Assembly (NCBI GenBank): GCA_003952965.2
Contig: CM025856.1
Location: 5,541,700-5,605,699 of the forward strand
Source of the DNA: Morella rubra
Lineage: Eukaryota > Streptophyta > Magnoliopsida > Fagales > Myricaceae
Direction of reading: 5' to 3'
DNA: 64,000 nucleotides
In this document: in pieces, positions 48,403-60,418 of the stretch
How the letters are laid out: every line of letters begins with the position of its first letter
Numbering within the stretch: position 1 is the first letter of the stretch
Translations under genes and position numbers: made by a program
Notes under the pieces: model-generated
Told to the model about the DNA's origin: nothing
Databases searched by the model: none
Seen by the model: only the letters and a program-made list of their open reading frames with translations

Positions 48403-49185
48403 TATGAAGGATATTATTGGAACATGAGAAAAGAGAAGAATCTGAGCGATGACAAACAAATTCTGGCACATGATCCCCTTCCATTAACCCACCTACGTAG
48501 CCCTTAAAACAAGAGGTGGCTGGCCGGAGTAAAACTTCTGATGCTAATTAACACAGCGTTTGCTTATAAAATTTTATTAAAATTTTTTAAAATTTTATTT
48601 TGATATTAAAAAAAAGTATATTCAAACTGATGAATAAGTGATAAAAATAAAAAATAAAATTTTAAATTATATTTAAAAAAAAATTTTAATAAACGTACGT
48701 TTAGACACTATTTTTGTTTCATATGCTTATATTATATCTTCTTCTATTTGAGTAGAGAAAAAAACAGATATGATAAATAAATCTTACGATATTTAATGAT
48801 GATGTAGGTTAAATAGTAGTTAATGTTTAATAGTTAAAATCTAATTAAAAAAAGATAGACATATTGTATGGGCTAGATAATATTCAATATTGTTAAGTGT
48901 CAAATACGTATTGGGTAATGTAAACTTCACAACATTCTTAGCATGATCAGTCTTTCACTTTCTAGATGAGATTGCCTAATTTATACAGAAAATTTGAAAA
49001 AATGTCTACCTCAAAAAAGATCTCGATACAATATTACTCGTGTGTTGTACATGATTACGAAGGATATTCTTGGAATATGAGAAAAGATCAAGAATCTGAG
49101 ATAGCGAACACATTTTGGCATATGGCCTTTCCATTAACCCACGTAGGCTCTTAAAACAAAAGGTTGAGTAAAACTTTTGATGCTC
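48403..49185. repeat. Two diverged ~130-bp direct repeats 650 bp apart
   Basis: 48403-48540 and 49058-49185 share GATATT-TTGGAA-ATGAGAAAAGA, AAGAATCTGAG, CCATTAACCCAC-TACG and AGTAAAACTT-TGATGCT. The DNA between them includes an AT-rich MITE, so this is an old segmental duplication. No coding content. Confidence 0.8.
48555..48712. mobile_element. AT-rich palindromic MITE (~158 bp)
   Basis: The left end GCGTTTGCTTATAAAATTTT is mirrored by the right end AATTTTAATAAACGTACGTT. The interior is almost pure A/T. Boundaries approximate. Confidence 0.55.
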
Positions 49186-49296
49186 ATTTAAGGCAGTACT
49201 GCGCGTGGTCCAGATGCTTCTGACTGGTATATCCTCTCTAATTCGAGGAGAGAGTTGGAATATGACTCAATTAGAAACAGACATATATAATATGAC

Positions 49297-49530
49297 CAGT
49301 CGCGAATTTAAGATCAAAATTTATAGAGGTTCGAACTTTTCACTTGCTATTTAAATCGTGAAGAAGAAAAAAAGAATAAAAAAAAAAGAAGAAGAGGAGG
49401 AAAGTTGACCTGAGTCTAAGAGAATCGGATCCTTACAAATTCAAGTTAAAAAAAAAAATTATATATAAATTTTTATTTTGGATGGTGTAATGAGTGGTGG
49501 CCGTCCAAAGCCGACCTGCATCTGACACTG
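49297..49530. mobile_element. hAT-type MITE, 234 bp
   Basis: It starts CAGTCGCGAATTTAAG and ends CTGCATCTGACACTG. The termini are like those of the element at 37786. Flanks AATATGAC and AATATAAT agree at 6 of 8. Confidence 0.7.
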
Positions 49531-49538
49531 AATATAAT

Positions 49539-52105
49539 AGATACTATAAGATTTACATTAAAAAATTAAAAAAAAAATCTCTATCATGAAAAAGATCTCA
49601 ATCCATTAGTACTCGTGCTAAGTCCTATGTACGCGATTTTGAGACGGAAATCGATCTAATCAATGTGGAATTTCATTTGGCCACGTCATCATATCTTTAT
49701 GTAAGTGTCCTCGTCTAAAACAAATTTCTTGGATTTTTGAGTGTATAGTCATTTTAACGTGCAATTGATCAGATGATTTTTGAATTAGATAAAGAGTAGA
49801 TTATAATATGTATCCACTGGGCTGATTGAGTGCAATTGGTCCTCCCTTTAAAGTTGCTACAGCTTTCTATTGATTGTGACCAGTGACATGACTCATGTTG
49901 GGATATATATGATCCAATAATATCAATGGCCGGCCCAATGTCTTCTTTCGTAAATACCAGAAGCTCTTGCTTCTAACTGTAGCAATTTGGACGGTACTCT
50001 AAAACCTCATCTGATCTGATCTGATCACATACCTCTTTCATTACGTATCTAGCTAGCTAGCGGGATCAGGCATAAGCTATAAATGGCTCCTGATCTTATT
50101 TCGAAAGCCTGATCCCTTTCTCTACCCGATCGAGTGGGTAATTAATTTTCTAGCTTCTACAATTATGCACAGCAAGAAGACCCAACACAGCCGTGTGAAT
50201 CCCTTTCCCCATGATACTTCGGTGTTCTTTTCTCTAAAATTTTAGATATGAAAATTTTAACAAAATAACATATTTAAAATTTTAACTTTTTATATACATA
50301 TTTTATTTTTTAATCTAATAAATTTCAATAAAATAAAATTTTTAAAATTTCGAGAATATTTTTTAAAATTTTGACAAACAAACACCCCCTTTATTTCCCT
50401 CGATATTAGCATTGGTTTGGACCTCTGTTTTAGCTAATTAAGTAGCCAGCGGCTTCCACGCGGCAATTGCACACATAATTTGCATGTTATACATAGAACT
50501 TGTATGATCGATTAGGACCTTGAAAAGTGACAGGAGATAATTCTATGATCTCTTAGGATAGCTAGCATTATTATTCCCAAACAATTGAACAATGGGCCAA
50601 CATTTTGGAAGGCTACAACCAAATTTAACGTGACCAAATATTGGGGACCCATAACCCAATAACCTATATCTTTGGTGAAAATATATAAATTAACTTTTCT
50701 TATCACATAAAAGTAATTTTGTCTCCTCCTCTAACAAGAACTAAGAGGAAAATAATAATAATAATAATAATAATAAATCATATTATATATACATATCAAA
50801 GAAACATAACGGTTGTCCTACTTCTCAGAAGGCGAAATTCTAGATCTCATGAGACGCGAGCCTGATCTCCTTAGAGAGATTCTTCTTCTTACTTCTTATA
50901 CACATGCATGTACAGTTTTCAGCTGTTGTTTTCCAGCTATTGTTCATGACGATCTTCTTCCAATAGCAGGTTCTTCCACCTTCTCACGCGTCTAGTACCA
51001 CTCACTCAAAAGTTATATGCTTAGAATAAGTGGGGCTTTGGACCCCTGGAGGTTCCTCAGTACTGCGAAGAGATCACATCCATATCACAGCTTCTAACCA
51101 TTTAAAATCTAGCTTCTGCTGGCAGAATCATTGACATTTACGTATGATTTTATATCAGGGCAAAGTCACAGTTAATCTTATTTAGAACATGAGAAAAAAT
51201 CAAATCAATATCCTTAATTATTAATTCGACTATTTGAAATTTATAATTTTTGAAAATCAGTAATTCTAGCCTCCAATCTAAATTAAGCATTAAATCTGTC
51301 GGAAAATCATATAAAATAACTAAATGTCTCTCTAAGATAAAAAAATTATTTTTTAAATTAATATTTTTAAATAAAACTATTGAAACTCTATTTCAATAAT
51401 ATTTTTTTTTAATTTATTTCTTAAATTTATTATTTTATTTATTTTATTTATTTTTAAATTTAGTCTTAGAGAGACATGTTGGTCATTTTATATAATTTTC
51501 TAATGAATTTAACAGCTCATTTAGATAAAGAATTAGAATTGATAATTTTTAAAAATTAAAATCTCAAATCGCCGAATTAATAATTAAAAATATCAATTTA
51601 ATTTTTACTAATATTTATAGAATTTCACCCCTTTTATATATTCGTGACATGTTCCACGTGCGTATATACGATGTTTCAGTTCTTTGACGGGGCGAATAAG
51701 GATATATATTGACGGCCACTGATCATTTCCTGGGTTCTGTTCGAATCTTTGTATATATCCACTGGAAAAATCAAACACAGACGCTTTGGTCCTGTGAGAC
51801 AATATCAAGATTTGAAGATCGTGCAACAAGATGATAAAAAGTTGTAGAGCCGCTTCGGCTTTGTACTGATATGTATATGAATACAATCCAACCCACGTGA
51901 ATTTTCCACGAAAGTGTTCTCAAGGGTGGTGTCGAACGGTCCACATCCGGCAGGCATATCAGCGATGGGACCGTCGATTTTGCATATATTCACCTTCTTG
52001 TTAGACTACCACCCACATCTTATCCTCACGAGAAACAACAACGTGTTTAGTTCAAGTGCTGCCATCTGGGCATAAAAGTGACGGCACTTTCTCACTGACT
52101 GAGAT
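49539..52105. other. Intergenic DNA without supported genes
   Basis: AT-rich. It holds a (AAT)n microsatellite at ~50749-50775 and a fragment at 50235-50390 ending AACAAACACCCCC that belongs with the MITE at 52106. The small ORFs here resemble nothing known to me. Confidence 0.4.
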
Positions 52106-52285
52106 GTTGGGGCGTTTATTTACAGAAATTTTAAAAAATATTTTTAAATTTTAAGAATTTTTTAAATGTTAAAATTTATTAAAATTTGTAAAAAGTGTGA
52201 AATGTATGTATAAAAATATGAAATTTATTGAAATTTATAAAATATATTTAGTGTGATAAAAATTTTAGAGGAAACAAACACCCCA
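52106..52285. mobile_element. AT-rich palindromic MITE (~180 bp)
   Basis: Left TGGGGCGTTTATTTAC and right GGAAACAAACACCCCA form an imperfect inverted pair. The interior consists of AAATTTT-rich inverted segments. Confidence 0.6.
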
Positions 52286-53285
52286 GCTATCAGACAGTTT
52301 TTTTTTGGTTTTTTTTGGCCTTGGGATCCGACTCCGCGGCATCAGTGGGCTGTGTCCAAATATGCACCAAAAGACAAAGTGATAAGACTTCGAAAATGGG
52401 AGAAAAGCTTCCATTCCTAGAGTAATTGAAGGAATTTCCTTTTGTTGTTTTTTAGCATATATGCTCTCTGTCTATTCTTTTTCTGATATTTTTCATGTAC
52501 AAACAACACTGTCCACGACACAGAGCACGTGCGAAAGGCATTACACTAATCTGCATCATTGTCAGGTCATTTCCACCATGGATAAACCCTCGGGAATGAG
52601 AAACACAGAAAACAAATGATTTTATTTGAACCAGATTAACTTATTTTGGGTTGACCAAAATATTTGGTAATTTACCCTGGTTTTATTCCGAGAATAACGA
52701 TTTTTCACTTTCCTCTTTTCACCGTAAGAAGAACAATAGTAAATTGTCCATGATCGTGAACAAATAAACATGTATTAGCGCTTCCACATATATATAAACA
52801 CGCGTTTGATCAAATCTTAATTATTGTGGCCGCAATAGTAATTTCTCCCGACTTATTTTGTCACTAAAATAATTGGAAAAAATTGTAAATCAATGAGTAC
52901 TTTATGTCATATTGGAATCGAGACCTCTGCTTTCAATTTTTTAATTTTGATTTTGATTTTGATTTTGAGAACTGTGGATCTCTCTTTCTGTGAATTTAAG
53001 GATCAACTTATTTTACGGTTTTATATGGAGATGAAAAATTTGTATGTGGCACATTTTAAGACATATAAGATGCACAAGTGACTAATTTATTTAAAAAATA
53101 ATTTACACGTGGGTAAATGAAAAAATAAAGCAAAATCAGACAAAATGTAAAATTGAAAATTAAATTAAAATTCTAATTTTTATTTTAAAAGATCCCTCCA
53201 GGCGAGGTGGGGAGAGAAATTTGCCCTTGTGTGTCTTTGGGGGTAGATCGCTTCCTATACATAATCAAGGTTCAATCGCCCCTTA
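52286..53285. other. Intergenic DNA without supported genes
   Basis: AT-rich, with a short (TTGATTT)n-like run at 52942-52965. Nothing else stands out. Confidence 0.4.
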
Positions 53286-53778
53286 TGTGACACTCCAAGT
53301 CCCATATGGAGTAAGAGAAGAAAAGAAATGATAAATGAGTAGTTTAGATAAAGTCTTACATTGAATGCTTATTGGATAGAATTGAGATTTATACACATTC
53401 TAAAGGACTCGAAAAGCAACTTTTGACTAGTCAATTTGAAGTCAACACATATGTATCTAACATTTCTCTTGAATCGTTACAAATGGTATAAGAGCGGCTC
53501 GGTAACCACTAATATGAACTTGACGAGCATTGATGAAGGCATCAAGTAGTTAAGAGAAGAGAGGGGGGGGGGGGGAGGAGATTGTCGCACCCTAAGTCTT
53601 ACATGGAATGAGAGAAGAGAAGAATTGATAAATTAATAGTATAAAACAAAGTCCCACATTTAATCCTTACTCGGTAGAACTAGGACTTATATACGTTTTA
53701 AAGGGTTTCAAAATCAACCTTGACTAGTCATTTTGAAGCCAGCGCAGATATAACCAGCGCTTCCCTTGAGTTGTTACA
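53286..53778 (+). mobile_element. TRIM (miniature LTR retrotransposon) fossil, 493 bp, structurally complete
   Basis: Two 196-bp LTRs (53286-53481 and 53583-53778), each TGT...ACA, share AGTCTTACATTGAATCCTTA-like and TTGACTAGTCA-TTTGAAG sequence. A primer-binding-like TGGTATAAGAGC sits 2 bp after the left LTR (matching the initiator-Met tRNA type), and a purine-rich tract with a long G-run precedes the right LTR. The internal part is only ~101 bp and codes for nothing, which is normal for TRIMs. The LTRs differ at many sites and no target duplication is obvious, so the insertion is old. Confidence 0.82.
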
Positions 53779-55161
53779 CATGTGCATGGTTTGGAGCTGA
53801 TATGCCCCCTTGTGCGAGGCTAGGTCCCGATTTGTTTTTTTTTTTTGTTTGACATTTTAGTTTAGTTTTGGATTTTGAATTTTTTGCTTTTTTTTTAGAA
53901 TGTAATATTTTTTGTTTCTTAGCTGTCAAATTCATTGATGTGCGTTTTATAAAGAATTTTAAGATGTTTAGGATTTTGATAGAATTGTGAATATTTATGT
54001 AGATGAGAGTTTTATAAGTTTTTGTGTAAAATTTGTGAAAATTTTAAAGATATGTTGAATTTGAAAAGCAATGAGCGAGGGAGATTTGATATTTTTGCAC
54101 AAAGAAAGTCCCACATGTTGTTCACTTGAGATGAAAAATGTCGCACATAATAGAAAATCTGGGTGGGAGAATTAATCGTAACATTAAAAGTAGATTGAGA
54201 GTGAGTTGTAACGAGTTATAGTTTACGGGTTTGAGATTGAGTGCTAGTTCGAGGGAGAAATTGTAATTTAACCTTTAATTTTTATTGAAGTTTGTAAAAT
54301 GTAAGAGAGATGATTGATATAATCTTATCATTATAATTTTTTTTTGTTGAAAGGTATTAGAGTTGTGTGAAAATTTATTGGAGTTTGAGTAAAAAAAATA
54401 TTGGTATTTATGTACGATTTTTTAAGATTTTGGATATTTATTTTTGTAAATTTTGTTTAATACTTATATTTTAGAATACTTTTGCAAACGAACATATCGA
54501 TCCAATGATTCCTTTAGTTACAAAATTTTAAATTTGAACGGATAAGATTCAGTCTTTCATGTCCAGATGTTTTATATATGATTGCCACTTCAGAGTAAAA
54601 GGAGTTACATATATGAGATAGCAAAATAAGTGGAGCTTTAAATTCACGGCAGGAGAAATCACTAGTCCTAAAATCAAAGATTTTAAAGCACGAGTCTCGA
54701 TTCTAAAATGGTACAACACATTTACATTATTTACATTTTTCCCATACAAAATATTTAGCTCATTTTATCCAAATAAGAATGTTACAGCAGAGTGGCTGAA
54801 ATTATACCCATGGCCTTGCGCGCAACATTATGAACTATAAGAAGCAATTCTAATTATATGAATAAGTAGCTCTATATACATATAGATTTCACTGTTCACA
54901 CCATGGTCATCAAGAAAGTTTGGCCTTTTCTTTTCCTTGTTTTTTTTGTCTTCTCTTTTCTTTTGTTTTGTGTATGACAACTCACATAGTTGGTCACTAA
55001 TTTTTTCTGGGAACAACTTACCTAATAACGTTTTACGTAATACAATTTCATTCTCAAAGACACCATTACCATGCAGCCCTATTGAGTAGGAAAGACCAAG
55101 ATGTTGCAATTACCATTAGGAAGTCGACCTTGAGCCATTAACACCACTAGCAGCGTACACT
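53779..55161. other. Spacer and likely DMP-A 3' region
   Basis: AT-rich. The last few hundred bases before 55162 are probably 3' UTR of the DMP gene read leftward. No supported gene. Confidence 0.4.
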
Positions 55162-56288
55162 TTACGTGTACCCAAGCCCTTTACGGGTAGTCTGAAAAAC
55201 AGTGAACACGCAACTCCCTAAAAGTCCAGCCACTAGGGGCAAATACACCACTATTGAATACTGATCACTTTCACTTGTTTCGGGGAAGAAACAAGTTAGC
55301 ACGTCCGGACTGCTAATAGCAAAGATCAAGAAAACAAATAGAGAACCAAATGCATGAACAAAATCCAAGGGTTGGATTTTATAAGTCTCCAAGCGTTTGC
55401 TGATCTTTTCTTCTTCTTCTGCACGATCTTTGTAGTTAAAGACGCAAAAGCCTTTGCAAGTGGCAATACCATAGTACAGTTTGTTTTCTTCAGATATGAA
55501 GCTATCAGTGAAAGACATGAAGAAACAAATGACAGCACAAAATGCAATCACGAATCCAGCGAGGTATTGGTTGAAGATATTGCATTTTCCGTTGTGGGAA
55601 AAAGATGGTACGAGTGCTTGAAATGCAAGGACTGTCCCGGTGGGCAAAAGGTTTGACAGGTTGGCTGCTGTGTTTGCTACGCCGGTCTTTTTGTGCAAGG
55701 TTTGACGGATAATAGTGGTCAGCTTGCGTTCTTTAGTTGGTTGTTTCTTCGAATGCTCTGGGCTGTGATTCGGTGGTGGTGGTGGAGCAGGTTCTGCTGG
55801 GCTTTGATCGGGGTTTACTGAGATCACAATGGCGTTCTGCTGTTGGTTTAAGCCTTGGTTTGCTGATGGTGTTAGTGGTGAATCATGTCAGTGCAATGGG
55901 CGTAGTTTATCTGGTTGTTACGGTCCTGGTGTGGTAGTGGCACGAACCCGCAGTTTGGTTGTGCCAAATATGGCTCAGGTGGGCTAACGTTCTGAATGGT
56001 GCCAAGGTCTGGGGATTGAATAGATGCATCTATTAGTCGGATGTAGACCTGGTTCGGTGACAGCAATGTTAGGTTTGATTGTGCCGGAGATTGTTCAGCC
56101 ATGATGGGAGTTGAGCTATTGTAATTAGGAGGTGGCAGTGGTGGTGAAGGTACTGTCGATGTGTTCAGTAGTATCATAGACGGTTCAGCTGCAGAGGGTA
56201 GATAGGGGCTTCGGATTACCTGGTGGTTTGAGGGCTGGATTTGCACTGGTGTGGATGGGTTTGGTTGAGCAGAAGTTGAATCGGCCAT
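55162..56288 (-). CDS. DMP (DUF679) membrane protein with split N-terminus (DMP-A)
   Basis: The family core is open from about 55885 to 55162 on the minus strand: VANTAANLSNLLPTGTVLAF, FSHNGKCN, FMSFTDSF, YYGIATCKG, PLDFVHAFGSLFVFLIFAIS, and LVAGLLGSCVFTVFQTTRKG, with four predicted membrane helices. This is the DMP family of endomembrane proteins. The core frame has no ATG before the membrane region; its apparent first codon at 55827 is GTG. Upstream, in another frame, an ATG at 56288 (MADSTSAQPNPSTPV) ~90 bp below a TATA box opens a Pro-rich 139-residue frame to 55872. Either an intron joins the two (for example donor at 56049, acceptor before 55839, giving 305 residues) or a frameshift has broken the gene. 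DMP genes are usually intronless. Confidence 0.75.
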
Positions 56289-56373
56289 TGGAGAAAAAAG
56301 AGGGAGGGAGAGAGCGAGGGTACGTAGGGTTGAGCTTTGGGTTGGTGTGCTTGATGTGGGAGTAATGGAAAGC

Positions 56374-56381
56374 TTTATATA
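56374..56381 (-). promoter_or_regulatory. TATA box of the DMP-A gene
   Basis: TATATAAAG on the minus strand, ~90 bp before the ATG at 56288. It supports a transcript beginning with the Pro-rich frame. Confidence 0.7.
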
Positions 56382-56393
56382 GGCAAAGAACAT

Positions 56394-58523
56394 GAACTTG
56401 TGTGAGCCTGACGGAGAGTTTGGAGCGAATTAGAGTGCATCTTTAATTTTCATTTCTCTGTACAGAGAATCTTGTGGATTGATTTGCATCCATTAGCATG
56501 TGCACGTTAAAAGGATGGGCACGTTAGCCATTGTACGTAACACTAGAGTGTCAGCATGTGCTTCCATGAGTACGGTTATAAAGATGTTTGAGGTTAAAAT
56601 TTTGGACAGTTTCAATAAAATAATTTTTTAAAATTTTTTTCTTCTTATCAAATTATTATTTTTATTTTAAATAAATATAAAAAATTTATTCAAATTTTTA
56701 TCTTCATTTTTTATTAATTTCAACACTCTAAAATTATAAAAATTAAACAAAACTCGCCAATCGACCGGTGAGATTAAAAGATGATTTTAAACTGCAATGG
56801 ATTTTTTCCAGCTGCAATAGGTTTTTAATGATTTTTCACGATGAAGCGGCAAAGAGGAACGATTTCAATGATGAAGGGGAAGGGGGTTTTCAGATTTGAA
56901 CGATATTGAAGGGATATTCAGATTTAGGGTGGGCATTTTGGGGCGGGCGGGTTCTCATTAAATGACGTGTGCTGTTTGAGACCATCGGATTGACGTCTTT
57001 TAATCTGATTAGTCAATTCACACAGCTTCACACCCCAACTTTACATAGTAATTGGACTCCTGCTTCAATGGCCTAATTGTTTTACATTAGAATAAGATAA
57101 AAAAAAAAAAAATTCCTCCTGGGCATCAAATTAAGCACTCTATATATAATGATGCGACGTTAAGATGCCTCATCTGTCTAGTGATCATCACTAGTCGGAC
57201 GTGATTGGTCTCGAACTAATCAATATTCCTAGGTTTAGATTAAATTATAATTTTCTAGCTCTAGTTCATCGGTAAAAAATGGGCAGCCTTAATATTTTCG
57301 TACATCAATTAGATGTAAATCTTTGAAAAATATAAAGCAAAAGACCTCGTACTTATTGTTATCGAGAAAAAATACGATTGCTAATTAAAGTGATAGATAT
57401 TATATATAATATTAGGCTTGCCTCCAAAGAAGAGAAGAGAAGAGGAAAGTAGCATTTAAAGTATAATTTTTTTTAAACGAGCGTCTTCGGTACGGTACTT
57501 CAAGCCAATTAATCTCCAGACCTCTACAGTCGCATGCATATGTATAAAATTATTCTTGCAAAACAACTGCACTGAGAATAATATGTCACGACCATATAAC
57601 TGCTTTTTGTCTAGCTAAGGTATTCATGCACCCACTTGAAAAGAGGATTCCCATTTTCCTTGAAGAGTCTCCTTTATAGTCCAAGTTTAATCACCTCCTA
57701 ATTAAGCCAAACAGAATATTCAATCTAGTTAATTACAGTGCAAAAGCACTAATTAAGTGACTGGTTCTCGGAGCACACTTGCTCGATCGCTAATTGATTC
57801 CTATACTTCGAATTTAGAATTTCAGAGCATGAAAACAACTCCAGCAATATTGGGAGAATTGATCCTCGCGTATTAATTGTCATATATACTTAAGCTTGAT
57901 AATGGAGTGACGCATACGAAACCCATAATTAGTACAAAATATTCCCCTCCCTGATTTTTGTGCTAATATTATATTATTCTTCCTGTTTCTCAGTAAGTGA
58001 TTCTTTTCATTAATTATAGATCTCTCCATTTGCTTAGCATAAGTTCATTTATTCCATGCATCGGAATAGAAATGATAGCTTTTGAATTAAATCGAGTCCA
58101 CTTGATTCCATTCCCAAATTATAGTGGGACGTCTAAGAATCGAAGCTGTTTCTCATTTTTGGTGTTTTTTTTTTTTTTAAAAAATTCTGCAATATTGGTT
58201 TGATTATAATGCAGTAGATCAAATTTCATGTGCATTATTTGGTTTGTGTAAATCTATCATTTATCCTAAAAATTTAAGTTAATAGAAGAGATACACGTGT
58301 AATATTTAATTGAAATTAGAATGAAGTGCTGAGTTAGTTCGAACTCAAAACTTTAATTCTGATATTATGTGAATTTATCACTTATTTAATTGAAATAACT
58401 TAAGTTAAAAGGAAGGGATAAATTTTGTTAGTTAAATTATATTCCGTATTATCTCATCTTGAAAACATGAGTACATAATATAAGAAATATAATTGTAAGA
58501 CTAGCCTTACATCATGGCTAAGA
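56394..58523. other. Intergenic DNA between the two DMP genes
   Basis: 56570-56760 is an AT-rich, MITE-like stretch (AAAATTTTGGACAGT...ACACTCTAAAATTATA). The rest is AT-rich without ORFs of note. Confidence 0.45.
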
Positions 58524-59132
58524 TCACCGGGGTGACATGTCTGAGTATCCTATCCCTCTTCGTTTAGTTGGAAAGATTGTGAATAGAAAGCTCGCCAATA
58601 CTCCAGCTCCTAGTGGCAGATTCATTATCAGTGCATTCTCATCAGGTCCTGCTTCAGGAAAGAAACAACTTTGCACCGTGGTGTTGCTAAGAGCGAAGAT
58701 AATGAACACGAGCAGTGACACAAAGGCATGAACAAAATCTATGAAGCTGAGTTTGAACTTGTCCAATTCTCTCGTGTCCTCACAATCACTGTAGTTGAAT
58801 ATGTACAGACCTTTGAACGTGGCAAAACCATAGTAAACCTGTCCATCCTTGGCGGCGAAGCTATCAGTAAACGAGGATAACCAGCAAAAGAAGGCACAAA
58901 AAGCGATGATGGATGCTGTGAGGCACTTGTTGGAAAGCTGGCAGGAGCCATTGTTGGAGAACGAAGGCGTGAGTGCTTGAAACGCAAGGACAGTGCCAGT
59001 GGGTAGAAGCTTAGCAAGATTTGCAACACTCGCTAGGGTGTTGTGGACAGGATGGTCTGAGTTCTGGTTTCGTTGGGTCGGAAGGTGGGTTGGTGGGTGC
59101 GCCGGCGCCGGTGAAGAAGATGGTTCAGCCAT
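58524..59132 (-). CDS. DMP (DUF679) membrane protein (DMP-B)
   Basis: Intronless, 202 residues from the ATG at 59132. A Pro-rich N-terminus (~1-30) is followed by LAKLLPTGTVLAFQALTPSF (helix 1, ~38-58), CLTASIIAFCAFFCWLSSFT (helix 2, ~70-89), DGQVYYGFATFKGLYIFNYS, LSFIDFVHAFVSLLVFIIFA (helix 3, ~128-147), a loop with CFFPE, and LPLGAGVLASFLFTIFPTKR (helix 4, ~172-191). The SFTDSF, YYGFAT and FVHAF motifs are diagnostic. DMP proteins act in the ER, vacuole membrane or plasma membrane, in senescence or in gamete fusion depending on the member; I cannot assign which. It is a tandem paralogue of DMP-A, 2.7 kb away on the same strand, and unlike DMP-A has an ordinary ATG and one frame. Confidence 0.93.
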   Translation of the reverse strand: MAEPSSSPAPAHPPTHLPTQRNQNSDHPVHNTLASVANLAKLLPTGTVLAFQALTPSFSNNGSCQLSNKCLTASIIAFCAFFCWLSSFTDSFAAKDGQVYYGFATFKGLYIFNYSDCEDTRELDKFKLSFIDFVHAFVSLLVFIIFALSNTTVQSCFFPEAGPDENALIMNLPLGAGVLASFLFTIFPTKRRGIGYSDMSPR

Positions 59133-59805
59133 GTGGGGGCCGGAGAGAGCGAGATCAGGAAGAGAATTATGGGTTAGCTTTGTGTTGGATGAGATCGCTT
59201 TTGTGTCATCCTTTATTGAAAATTAGGACTGGTGATTGGGTGCAATGATCTCCTAAGAAAGAACATGACAAACATGTGGTTTTAGGGGGCCTTTTTCAAA
59301 GGGATAGCGTCAGCGACTCCTACTCTAGATCAATTTGTGTGCTTTACGAAATGAAAAAGGATTCATGCATTACATAAGCTACTTCATATAACTCGGGCGG
59401 ACGAAAGAAAGGCAATCTCTTTGCTTGATCGTCTCAACTCCCAGGACTAGTGTACATCATCGTGGATGGCCCAGCTCCCCAATATACCCTGCAACGGATC
59501 ATGAGCTGATGATCTTCTACTACTAGACTTAAAAGTTCAATCATTTTTACTTGGTCAATTTCCTTTATGTTACAAGGATGACTGCATTTTTATTCCATAA
59601 ATTACTTCTTAGCTACTCGCAGAAACTACTTGTGGCCCATTTCCAAACTATATAATTAAATATGCACGCAGAAATCCGCTGGTGTACGCCATTGTAAAAA
59701 TATATAGGCTTGGGGATTGAGTTGGGTCGAAGTTATAAATCCTATTCTCTCTCCACTTACACGACCACTCTAAACATTGGTTTTCTTCATACTTTTTATA
59801 ATCTA

Positions 59806-60418
59806 GGGTTAATTAATTACACTTTACACTCATTGAGGGGTCTGATACTAATGTGCACCCTCTTTTTAATGTTCATGTCAACATAGAGAGATCGATCGTC
59901 CTATTTGATCTCCTCGGTGTTGAACCGTAAATATAGTTCAAAATATCTAAGTTCTTAAGCAGTTAGGGGATCATAATTTTATTAAGAGTGTCATCGTCAT
60001 AGTAGTTTGCATATCAGGGGCAAAATGGGCAAATGAGTCACGTGTTTTGCACGTGCTGAACATTTCTATTCATTTGACTATGAAATTAACCAGGGGTGCA
60101 AATTGACACGACTTAGAAGTTGAGTGGTATGTTATGTCTCAAAAATAAAAAAAATGGGGTGCAAAATGTCAAACTCCTCAAACTTAGTGGGTGCAAATTG
60201 TAACTAACTCTATTTGAATATCAGAGGCAAAATAAACAAGCGAGTCACGTGTTCTGCAAATGCTGAACATTTTTCGTTCATTTTGACAGCAAAATTAACC
60301 AGGATGTAAATCGAAGGGACCCTAGAAATTTAGAGGATGTAATGTCTCAAAAATAAAAGAAAGCCGGGTGTAATGTGTCAATCTCCCAAATCTAGTGGGT
60401 GCAAATTGCGATTAACTC
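59806..60418. mobile_element. MULE-type non-autonomous element, 613 bp, with internal duplication
   Basis: Left end GGGTTAATTAATTACAC; the right end reversed is GAGTTAATCGCAATTTGCAC. Flanks are a perfect 9-bp duplication, TATAATCTA (59797-59805 and 60419-60427). The interior holds two ~205-bp units (from ~60010 and ~60215), both with AGTCACGTGTT-TGCA, TGCTGAACATTT, AAATTAACCAGG, ATGTCTCAAAAATAAAA and AGTGGGTGCAAATTG. No ORF. Confidence 0.85.
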
